This document shows positions 1 to 5,381 of a DNA stretch of 8,474 nt, one piece after another; position 1 is the first letter of the stretch, and every line of letters starts with the position of its first letter. The notes under the pieces are model-generated. The model was not told the origin of the DNA, ran no database searches, and was given only the letters and a program-made list of their open reading frames with translations. The translations under genes and the position numbers were made by a program. Source of the stretch: Candidatus Uhrbacteria bacterium (GTDB lineage: Bacteria > Patescibacteriota > Patescibacteriia > UBA9934 > UBA11717); contig JABMPK010000024.1 of the NCBI GenBank assembly GCA_013203725.1, positions 1-8,474 on the forward strand, in the 5' to 3' direction.

Positions 1-81
1 ACGCAGATATATACGCATGTGACGAATCAGCACTTGAGAGAGATCCACAAGAAGCATCACGATAAGAAACGTAAAAAATAA
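1..81 (+). CDS. Xer-like tyrosine recombinase, C-terminal end only
   Basis: Frame 1 is open from the window edge to TAA at 79-81 and encodes 26 residues beginning TQIYTHVTNQHLREIHKK. In XerC/XerD-type recombinases this tail carries the catalytic nucleophile, the Tyr in TQIYTHV (codon 10-12 here), followed by a helix of the type LREIHKK and a basic end (KKRKK). Such enzymes cut and rejoin DNA, either to resolve chromosome dimers at dif or to move integrative elements. Only the tail is visible, so the other catalytic residues (R, K, H/R) and the distinction between housekeeping Xer and an element integrase cannot be seen. The next gene starts two bases after the stop, so the two are probably co-transcribed. 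Confidence 0.85.
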   Translation, partial: TQIYTHVTNQHLREIHKKHHDKKRKK

Positions 82-83
82 CT

Positions 84-920
84 ATGTTTAATGAAGGTAA
101 ATCTGCTCCAGGTCAAGAATTTAAAGCGCCGTCCAGCGAGGTAGTGGCACCAGAGTCCGCGGAATATAACATGGAGGCGGTTGAGGTTGGGGCGGTAGTG
201 AGCGGCGCAGATAGTCTGGCTAAAGTTATGGGCGAGCTGGCAGACGATAATTTGTACTGGCCACGTGTTGAATTAGCTGAGGTGGTGAGAGAAGCACCAA
301 AGGCATCGCTTGCTGCGAAGGTGAAGCGCGCGGCCGCCAAGGTCGTTTTGGTAGCAGCGTTGATGACACCTTTTGGAACGGCCGCCGCTGCTGACACAAA
401 GGCTGTTGGGGTTGGAGTAGAAGAGGTTGAAGATGGTCCTTCAGAAAAGATAAAGGGGTACGCAGATTCTCAGCTTGAGATAATCAAAGCAGCAAGCGAG
501 AGTGTGGTATACAACGAGGCTAAAAGTATTATTGAGACTCTGCTGTCGTCGGATGAATCAGAGGAGCGTATCTTTGACGGGATTAACGCTACAATTAAGG
601 AGGTCATGGATCGAATAACTCCGGACGTCGCAGAGGTTGAGGCGGAGATAAAGGAAGATCGTGAAGCTACAAGCACAATGCTTACTGAATATCGGTTAGC
701 TGAAGGCGACGAAGCAAGACAGTCTGCCGCTTTGGAGGCGATCGGTCGTTCCGTGGCATCTGATCAAGCAGAGAGTAGCCTGATTGTCGTTCGTGATAGC
801 TGGACAGTTGATGGAACAAAAACAGTTCAGAGGTATGAGTTATTGTTGGACTCCGAGGATGGTGAGAATTTTACGATCACAGACTCGGATACAGGACTGA
901 CAGCAACGTTTACAAGGTAG
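84..920 (+). CDS. Hypothetical protein with an internal signal-like segment
   Basis: This is a 278-residue protein that I do not recognise. Residues 1-75 are acidic, Ala/Val/Glu-rich and look disordered. Around 79-104 comes a basic patch (KVKRAAAK), a hydrophobic run (VVLVAALMTPFG) and a small-residue stretch (TAAAAD) that resembles a signal-peptide cleavage region or one membrane anchor. Residues 115-205 are strongly charged and probably helical or coiled coil. The end (about 232-278) looks like beta strands (SLIVVRDSW, YELLLD, FTITDSD). If the hydrophobic stretch is used, the C-terminal 170 or so residues would be outside the membrane with an unusually long cytoplasmic N-terminus. The ATG lies two bases after the recombinase stop with no Shine-Dalgarno sequence, suggesting coupled translation. 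An internal ATG at residue 49 would still leave about 30 residues before the signal-like segment. A terminator follows. Confidence 0.75.
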   Translation: MFNEGKSAPGQEFKAPSSEVVAPESAEYNMEAVEVGAVVSGADSLAKVMGELADDNLYWPRVELAEVVREAPKASLAAKVKRAAAKVVLVAALMTPFGTAAAADTKAVGVGVEEVEDGPSEKIKGYADSQLEIIKAASESVVYNEAKSIIETLLSSDESEERIFDGINATIKEVMDRITPDVAEVEAEIKEDREATSTMLTEYRLAEGDEARQSAALEAIGRSVASDQAESSLIVVRDSWTVDGTKTVQRYELLLDSEDGENFTITDSDTGLTATFTR

Positions 921-941
921 TGAAACAAGAATCTGATAAAA

Positions 942-967
942 GCACCGGCGTCGTGTCGGTGTTTTTT
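942..967 (+). terminator. Rho-independent terminator of the recombinase/hypothetical unit
   Basis: GCACCGGCG (942-950) pairs with TGTCGGTGT (954-962) around a TCG loop, using three G-U pairs, and is followed by a run of six T (962-967). It begins 21 bases after the TAG stop of the preceding gene and is oriented to end plus-strand transcription. Confidence 0.8.
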
Positions 968-976
968 GATGCAAAC

Positions 977-1002
977 AAAAAAGCACGTGGGTTACCACAT
1001 AC
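977..1002 (-). terminator. Minus-strand terminator behind the duplicated tRNA 3' end
   Basis: Read on the minus strand, GTATGTGG (1002-995) pairs with CCACGTGC (990-983) across a TAAC loop, followed by six T (982-977). Two of the pairs are G-U only in the minus-strand RNA and would be C-A mismatches in plus-strand RNA, so the hairpin is suited to minus-strand transcription. It resembles the terminator at 1108-1136, as does the flanking ATGCAA, and is part of the duplicated block. Confidence 0.7.
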
Positions 1003-1003
1003 T

Positions 1004-1025
1004 TTTTTGGTGCCTCGGGCAGGAC
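1004..1025 (-). repeat. Direct-repeat copy of the tRNA-Arg 3' end
   Basis: These 22 bases are identical to 1138-1159, which hold the CCA end, discriminator base, the 3' acceptor strand and the first bases of the T arm of the tRNA-Arg gene. Similarity continues on the left through a terminator-like hairpin to an ATGCAA motif (about 969-975 versus 1102-1107). To the right it stops abruptly: 1026 onward does not continue as a tRNA. The copy is therefore a tRNA 3' fragment with its terminator, not a functional gene. It could be the scar of a recombination or integration at the tRNA, or the remnant of a tandem tRNA duplication. Confidence 0.85.
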
Positions 1026-1100
1026 GACGTTCGTCGCCTCTCACTAGGAGCCTCCGGCTCGCGCACCTACCGCTACGCGCAGAGGTCCGAGCCCGCGCCC
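1026..1100. other. GC-rich structured segment between the two tRNA 3' ends
   Basis: There is no gene here. The stretch is much richer in G+C than its surroundings and contains short hairpins: CGACG/CGTCG at 1025-1036, GAGCC-TCC-GGCTC at 1048-1060, and CCTCT (1037-1041) pairing with AGAGG (1081-1085). On the minus strand it has a GAGCCGGAGG...TGAGAGGC pattern that loosely recalls GAGCACCGGAGG...TGAGGC in the tRNA leader at 1249-1272. Both may be diverged members of one intergenic repeat. Small open frames crossing it also run through the tRNA and are rejected. Confidence 0.45.
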
Positions 1101-1107
1101 AATGCAA

Positions 1108-1136
1108 CAAAAAAACACCTGGCGTTAACCACGTGT
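1108..1136 (-). terminator. Terminator of tRNA-Arg
   Basis: On the minus strand, ACACGTGG (1136-1129) pairs with CCAGGTGT (1122-1115) with one G-G mismatch and a six-base loop, followed by a T-run down to about 1108. It starts five bases beyond the CCA end of tRNA-Arg. The mismatch makes it weaker than the copy at 977-1002, which could act as a second barrier. Confidence 0.65.
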
Positions 1137-1141
1137 CTTTT

Positions 1142-1218
1142 TGGTGCCTCGGGCAGGACTCGAACCTGCAACCTTGAGGTTAGAACCCTCCTGCTCTATC
1201 CAGTTGAGCTACCAAGGC
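1142..1218 (-). tRNA. tRNA-Arg (anticodon TCT), CCA encoded
   Basis: Read on the minus strand from 1218, the acceptor GCCTTGG pairs with CCGAGGC (one G-U). The D stem is GCTC/GAGC. The anticodon arm is GGAGG-GTTCTAA-CCTCA, placing TCT at positions 34-36, and the T arm is GCAGG-TTCGAGT-CCTGC. The discriminator is A, followed by an encoded CCA (1144-1142). TCT reads AGA and AGG arginine codons. Two details are slightly off: the first anticodon-stem pair is G-A, and position 32 is G rather than a pyrimidine. Neither argues strongly against function. Transcription should start about 120 bases upstream from the minus-strand promoter at 1345-1373. The 3' 22 bases are duplicated at 1004-1025. Confidence 0.95.
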
Positions 1219-1338
1219 CCGTTCGCTTGAAAAATTGCGACCTTTTGCCTCAGTCCCTCCGGTGCTCGACGCCGTACTTTAGTACGACTTACTTCGCTCC
1301 TCGGGCCTTCGACAAAATCTCATCAATTTTTCTGCGCT
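1219..1338 (-). other. Structured leader between promoter and tRNA-Arg
   Basis: This is a non-coding stretch of about 120 bases lying between the predicted transcription start and the mature tRNA 5' end. A perfect nine-base inverted repeat (1229-1237, GAAAAATTG, with 1324-1332) closes it. TTTTG (1243-1247) can pair with CAAAA (1313-1317) inside, and at the tip, in minus-strand RNA, GTCGTAC pairs with GTACGGC around TAAA (about 1271-1288). The whole leader could fold into one long imperfect hairpin that RNase P would remove. It may be only a leader, an intergenic repeat, or a small RNA. I recognise no known family. Confidence 0.5.
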
Positions 1339-1344
1339 CACCAG

Positions 1345-1373
1345 AATATAGCAGGAGAAAAGGGTTTTGTCAA
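1345..1373 (-). promoter_or_regulatory. Minus-strand sigma70-type promoter for tRNA-Arg
   Basis: On the minus strand a consensus TTGACA -35 box (1373-1368) is followed by 17 bases and then TATATT (1350-1345), a five-of-six match to the -10 consensus. The expected start is near 1338. It is the only strong promoter seen upstream of tRNA-Arg. Confidence 0.8.
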
Positions 1374-1379
1374 TTGACA
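1368..1379. promoter_or_regulatory. Palindrome formed by two divergent -35 boxes
   Basis: TGTCAATTGACA is a perfect 12-base palindrome. Its left half is the -35 box of the minus-strand tRNA promoter and its right half is a TTGACA facing the slipin gene. Two polymerases could not easily occupy it together, and a dimeric regulator could also bind here. The overlap is seen directly; the regulatory meaning is inferred. Confidence 0.6.
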
Positions 1380-1402
1380 CAACGTGTGTTTGGGGCTAGG
1401 AT
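1374..1402 (+). promoter_or_regulatory. Candidate plus-strand promoter for the slipin gene
   Basis: TTGACA (1374-1379) is followed by 17 bases and TAGGAT (1397-1402), a four-of-six -10 match. Transcription would start near 1409, giving a leader of about 18 bases with no Shine-Dalgarno sequence. An alternative is TAATAT at 1415-1420, exactly six bases before the ATG and so at the spacing used by three other genes here, but it lacks both the TG extension and a -35 box. Confidence 0.55.
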
Positions 1403-1426
1403 CAATTCAATCATTAATATCATTAT

Positions 1427-2194
1427 ATGGATGCAATATTAGCACTGTTTTTTTCACTGGGGCCGATCGTTATCTTTATTCTATTGATTTCGATTCGTCA
1501 GGTGAACGAGTATCAGCGAGGTGTAAAGTTTAGACTTGGTAAGTTTGTAGGCGTTATGGAGCCAGGATGGAGAATCATACTTCCTGTGATTGAGTCGATG
1601 CAGAAAGTGGACATCCGTGTGAAGGCGGTGGACGTTCCGGATCAGGAGGCTATTACAAAGGACAATATCTCAGCGCGAATCAATGCTGTGATCTACTACA
1701 AGGTAAAGGACGCTGGCAAGGCGGTTATTGAAGTTGAGAACTACCGGTTTGCTGTTAGCCAGTTGGCTCAGACTACAATGCGTAACGTTGTGGGAGAGAT
1801 GGAGTTGGACGAATTGCTGCAGAATCGAGAACAGGCGTCTCGAAAGATCAAGGAGATTGTTGATTCACTTACTGACCCATGGGGAATTAGCGTAGATAAT
1901 GTGGAGCTTAAGGACGTCACGTTGCCAGAGGACATGAAGCGCGTGATTGGTAAGCAAGCAGAGGCGGAGCGAGAGCGACGTTCTGTGGTGATCAAGGCCG
2001 AGGGTGAGGTACAGGCAGCGGAGAACTTGCAGAAGGCGGCGCACATGTTGAGCGCGTCTCCAGGTGCGCTGCACTTGCGAACGTTGAGTACGCTCAACGA
2101 CTTGTCATCCGACCAGTCAAACACGGTGATCTTTGCAATACCAGTGGAGATACTGCGCGCGTTTGAGGCAGTTGGGGGTATGGTGAAGAAGTAA
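1427..2194 (+). CDS. Slipin / stomatin-like SPFH-domain membrane protein
   Basis: The 255-residue protein has the layout of prokaryotic slipins. One N-terminal membrane segment (about 4-22) is followed by an SPFH domain opening with YQRGVKFRLGKF, then VDIRVKAVDVPDQEAITKDN and the INAVIYYKV strand. A charged helix follows (QAEAERERRSVVIKAEGEVQAAENL, about 177-201), then the C-terminal block SPGALHLRTLSTLNDL and the hydrophobic stretch VIFAIPVEIL. Members of this family oligomerise on membranes and organise protein and lipid assemblies, and some associate with membrane proteases. Prokaryotic slipins are commonly paired with an NfeD gene. None is seen here: the upstream neighbour is tRNA-Arg and the downstream gene is convergent. 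The length is normal. The ATG start is placed by its position just before the membrane helix; there is no Shine-Dalgarno sequence. Confidence 0.92.
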   Translation: MDAILALFFSLGPIVIFILLISIRQVNEYQRGVKFRLGKFVGVMEPGWRIILPVIESMQKVDIRVKAVDVPDQEAITKDNISARINAVIYYKVKDAGKAVIEVENYRFAVSQLAQTTMRNVVGEMELDELLQNREQASRKIKEIVDSLTDPWGISVDNVELKDVTLPEDMKRVIGKQAEAERERRSVVIKAEGEVQAAENLQKAAHMLSASPGALHLRTLSTLNDLSSDQSNTVIFAIPVEILRAFEAVGGMVKK

Positions 2195-2210
2195 GAGGTT
2201 TGAAAGAAAG

Positions 2211-2241
2211 AAAAGACGCTGCTTTATGCGGCGTCTTTTTT
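2211..2241. terminator. Bidirectional terminator between convergent genes
   Basis: AAAAGACGCTGC (2211-2222) pairs with GCGGCGTCTTTT (2228-2239) around a five-base loop: 12 pairs, one of them G-U, flanked by an A-run on one side and a T-run on the other. It can stop the plus-strand slipin transcript (17 bases after its stop) and the minus-strand zincin transcript. The loop contains the TAA stop (2226-2224) of the minus-strand gene, so the last codons of that gene form one arm. Confidence 0.85.
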
Positions 2242-4077
2242 CTTTCTGTCTTGTTTTGCGTTGAAGTATTCTTCTGCTTCTTCTTGCATGCCGTAATGTT
2301 CAACTATTTTCCATACAGGTTTGTGCCGAAGGTCAGAGAGCGTTTCTACGTCCGGTGATTCGTAGGAGATCTCAAGATCGATCCGTGTCTCTAGAATAGC
2401 GTTCAATCTCTCTTTCACGCCACGGAACCGAATGTCTAGTTGCTCTGGGTCGAACGGCTCTTCGCCTTCTATCATCGCTCCAAGATTGGAGTCAATGAAC
2501 CCTTCCCAAACAGATAGAATGAATCTATTCTCAAGGCGAGGAAGGCCTAGGCTAACACGCGTTTTATTCGCAAGGTCTATCATCTCCTGAACATCCTCTT
2601 TCTCCGTATACGACTCTGTCATTATCAGACCATACTCAGTCGCCATTCGTAAATGTTCTTTTTCTTTCTCGTTCAACTCGCCACCCCTGGCTTTTAAGAA
2701 CTTCTCTAGTTTCTTGTAACCAAGTACAGAAAAAAATGTAATGTCTTCAATCTTTTTGTTGGCAGAGATCTTCTCTTTACCAAATTTATGTTCCATCAAC
2801 GTAAGGATGTGCCGGTACTGGCTTGGTTTTAGCGCGACGACAGCCATATGAACAAACTGCGTGGCATCTGTGCCTATACTCTTGGCAACGCTGGTAGACT
2901 CTTCTAGATTCTGAACCATTGTATTCCAAAGTGACGTGAACCGATTGGATACTGTCCTCAATTCTTCATGCAAGTCTGATAACTCAGGATCCTCTAGTTG
3001 TTGATCTATGTATTCCAGCAGGTCCAGTGCGTTATTCTGAGCAGTCGCAAGATCGGCATCTGCAAGCTCGCTATCGTAATACGCACGACCATCTTCACGT
3101 CCAAAGTCATTTCTCTCTGCTATTTTGAGCTCTGCTAGTATCTCTTCCTGTAGGCCGTCGATAAGTTCTATTGCATCAAGATTCCGTGTTGGAGCCTGCC
3201 AGATTTCGGTAAATGTAGAGCGATAGTCAACTTGTCCACGTGAGCTTGATGATTCCCTTTTCTGTTGGGTTATTTCCTGGGCAATTTTTATAGGCGTGAG
3301 CGTCCTGTTATTGATAGTTGGCAAGCCGTCGATCAGATTGTGTACTCGCTCATGCTCTATTGTGTCTATAGTTTTATCGCCGGTGTCGGATGCAACAATA
3401 AAGACTCGGTTTGCCTCGTGGAATCCAACAGCGCTCTCCATTCCTGGAAATACTGTTCCATTTCGAAAAGTAAGCGTTACATCTGTTGCACCTAGCTCTG
3501 TAGAAACAAGATCGTCTCGTGATAATTCGTTTCTTTCAAGAAAGTCCTCTATGGCTTGGTACAGAGCATACTCACTTTCACGGTAGTTAGAGACTTCTGT
3601 GTATTTTAAAAACAAAGTGTCGACCAAATCGTTAATGGTAATAGCTGTTTGGACATCTTGATCTTTTACAAGACGCTTACGTACCTCTTCGGCCTGTCTT
3701 GCACCAAGATCAGTATCATAATTATCAATATCTTCCATGAGCTTTACATTCTCCAGAGTTTCATCAGAGAAAGTAGCGAGCCACCTGTATCTTAAGAGGT
3801 CAAATGTAGCTCGTGTCTCCTCCTCATTTAGTCCGGGCTCGATTCTTTTAATATCTTCATAGATGTTTTGGAAGATTTCAATCCTAAAACTAAGAGCTTC
3901 TAACATGCTCTCACGCCTTTCTTTATGAGATTCAACCGGAACCTGTGTGGGAGTTTTGGGTGTCTCAAGATTAGTCGCGGCAGGAGCAGCAACTTCTTGA
4001 TCGACTGCAGGCGAGTCCAAGGTCAGGTCAGACATCGGAGGTTGGTGGCCTTCTCGTTTTCGTAGTCTTCCATTCAT
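2224..4077 (-). CDS. Predicted zincin-like metalloprotease of unrecognised family (paralogue 1)
   Basis: This is a 617-residue soluble protein with no signal peptide or membrane segment. A basic start (MNGRLRKREG) and a Pro/Ala-rich linker (about 15-48) lead to a helical block beginning ESHKERRE. HERVH (residues 242-246) is an HExxH zinc motif with both histidines and the catalytic-type glutamate. EEILAEL (311-317) is placed where gluzincins put their third zinc ligand (E). The remainder is helical, with a block WNTMVQNLEESTS...PSQYRH...EHKFGKEK (384-436) and a C-terminal RHKPVWKIVEHY (584-595). It aligns along its length with the neighbouring split gene. Relative to that copy it carries about 26 extra residues, Ser/Arg-rich in part, between the zinc motif and the third ligand. 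Expression probably starts from a leaderless promoter in the 29-base gap. Protease activity is inferred from the motifs; substrate unknown. Confidence 0.75.
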   Translation of the reverse strand: MNGRLRKREGHQPPMSDLTLDSPAVDQEVAAPAATNLETPKTPTQVPVESHKERRESMLEALSFRIEIFQNIYEDIKRIEPGLNEEETRATFDLLRYRWLATFSDETLENVKLMEDIDNYDTDLGARQAEEVRKRLVKDQDVQTAITINDLVDTLFLKYTEVSNYRESEYALYQAIEDFLERNELSRDDLVSTELGATDVTLTFRNGTVFPGMESAVGFHEANRVFIVASDTGDKTIDTIEHERVHNLIDGLPTINNRTLTPIKIAQEITQQKRESSSSRGQVDYRSTFTEIWQAPTRNLDAIELIDGLQEEILAELKIAERNDFGREDGRAYYDSELADADLATAQNNALDLLEYIDQQLEDPELSDLHEELRTVSNRFTSLWNTMVQNLEESTSVAKSIGTDATQFVHMAVVALKPSQYRHILTLMEHKFGKEKISANKKIEDITFFSVLGYKKLEKFLKARGGELNEKEKEHLRMATEYGLIMTESYTEKEDVQEMIDLANKTRVSLGLPRLENRFILSVWEGFIDSNLGAMIEGEEPFDPEQLDIRFRGVKERLNAILETRIDLEISYESPDVETLSDLRHKPVWKIVEHYGMQEEAEEYFNAKQDRKKKDAA

Positions 4078-4083
4078 GTCACC

Positions 4084-4092
4084 ATTGTATCA
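4084..4092 (-). promoter_or_regulatory. Extended -10 promoter, leaderless start of paralogue 1
   Basis: On the minus strand TGATACAAT (TG extension plus TACAAT) ends six bases before the ATG (4077-4075), so transcription should begin at or within a base or two of the start codon. No convincing -35 box lies 17 bases upstream. The same design occurs at 5865-5873 and 8255-8263. Confidence 0.7.
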
Positions 4093-4106
4093 AACAACAC
4101 CGACTT

Positions 4107-5336
4107 CTATTTATCTCTTTCTGTGAAAAGCTTCTCAACATATTCTTGAAGATCGTAGTGCTCGACCATTTTCCAAATATCTTTGTGTCGATAGTCACTA
4201 ATACCCTCCTTGCTATAGGTGTCGTAAAGTATTTCTTCTTCTAGTACGCCCTTGATATACCTTGTCACGATTGACTCAGCGTCCTGTATTGGAATCTTGA
4301 ATTCGTCTGGGTCGAAAAATATTGCACCTCCTATAATATGCATTAATTCGTCTTGCATGAACGATTCCCAGAATGAAAGAATCGTGTCGTTTTCTATATC
4401 TGGCATACCCATGGATTCACAGATACTTTGAGCCGACGACAATAAATTCTTTGTGTCTTCCAAGGTGTTTGATTTTCCAAACTCTAAAGCTCCCCACACC
4501 AGTTTGTTTTTGATCTTTTCTTTAAGATCGTCGGACAATTGAATGTCAACTTTTTCTAATAGTTCTCTAAGTCTCTCCTGCTCTGATGGTGTATCGATTA
4601 CCATCTCTTGCATTTTTTTGTAAGCTTCAATCTTTTCTCTGCCAAACTTATGTTCAAGTAGTTTGACTGCATGCCGATACTGGCTCGGTTGCAAGGCTAC
4701 AAAAGTCATGTGGAGATATTCAGCGGCTTCGTTACCAAGATTGTTTGCTATAGCTGTTGATTCCTGGAGGTGGGCGACCATCGTATTCCATTGCCTGATA
4801 CATTTTTTTGTAACTGCGTGCCATGCAGCACGAGACTCGGGGTCAGAAGCTTCTTTGGCTTGCGTATTCGCAAAATCGATGAATTCTGAAGCGTCTCCTT
4901 TAGCGGTCGCAAGACCAGCGTCGGCAAAATATGTTTGACCTACGCTTACTTTATGATTGCCAAACTTCTTTTGTTCCGCAGTTCCCAGCTCTGCAAGTAT
5001 TTCTTCGTGTAGTACGTCAAAGAGCCATGTGTCATTTATGTCTTTCGCTTTCCCCTCCTTCAAAAGTTTTGTAGGTGATGCTGTAGATCCTCGGACATCT
5101 AATAAACAATCTATGACGTTATGTACCCTTTCATGATTGACTATTTCTTCCAGGGTTCTCTCTTCAGATTCCTTGGCCACTAAGAATACGGAATAGGTCT
5201 CATGAAAGCCGATTGCAAAATCGTCTAATGGTAAAGTCGCGCTCTTGCTGAAGGTGAGAACGATGTCGGTAGCATTAATTTCTGTTGAGAGTAGGTCGTC
5301 GTGAGAGAGACTGTACTTTTCAAGAAGTTCATCCAC
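4107..5336 (-). CDS. Downstream fragment of paralogue 2, with the zinc motifs
   Basis: This 409-residue open frame could begin at GTG 5336, which lies 15 codons after the amber stop. That start is doubtful. No Shine-Dalgarno sequence or promoter precedes it, the corresponding position in paralogue 1 is inside a helix, and no ATG occurs before the zinc motif. If made, it would contain HERVH (68-72), EEILAEL (111-117), the WNTMV...EHKFGREK block (from 183) and the C-terminal RHKDIWKMVEHY, but would lack the N-terminal helical region. It ends at TAG 4107-4109, 29 bases before paralogue 1, with no terminator visible in the gap. It is best read as part of the interrupted gene. Confidence 0.45.
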   Translation of the reverse strand: MDELLEKYSLSHDDLLSTEINATDIVLTFSKSATLPLDDFAIGFHETYSVFLVAKESEERTLEEIVNHERVHNVIDCLLDVRGSTASPTKLLKEGKAKDINDTWLFDVLHEEILAELGTAEQKKFGNHKVSVGQTYFADAGLATAKGDASEFIDFANTQAKEASDPESRAAWHAVTKKCIRQWNTMVAHLQESTAIANNLGNEAAEYLHMTFVALQPSQYRHAVKLLEHKFGREKIEAYKKMQEMVIDTPSEQERLRELLEKVDIQLSDDLKEKIKNKLVWGALEFGKSNTLEDTKNLLSSAQSICESMGMPDIENDTILSFWESFMQDELMHIIGGAIFFDPDEFKIPIQDAESIVTRYIKGVLEEEILYDTYSKEGISDYRHKDIWKMVEHYDLQEYVEKLFTERDK

Positions 5337-5381
5337 TCTCTGCTTCAGAAGTTTAGGATCATCCGCGTATTGCTTTACAGT

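Noticed and set aside
1026..1100. A second complete tRNA beside tRNA-Arg
   Set aside because: After the shared 22 bases no T-loop, anticodon arm or matching 5' acceptor strand can be found.
1004..1159. An intact integrative element bounded by the tRNA repeats
   Set aside because: Only 112 bp lie between the copies, with no genes; at most a scar or fragment.
1219..1338. T-box or other known riboswitch in the tRNA leader
   Set aside because: The downstream gene is a tRNA, not an aminoacyl-tRNA synthetase or biosynthetic gene, and I see no T-box consensus or known aptamer core.
920..1442. Two plus-strand open frames (920-1177 and 966-1442)
   Set aside because: Both run through the terminators, the duplicated tRNA end and tRNA-Arg on the opposite strand, and their translations are low in protein-like character.
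2224..4077. Frameshift or stop in paralogue 1 matching that in paralogue 2
   Set aside because: The frame is open for all 617 codons and the aligned position carries Thr.
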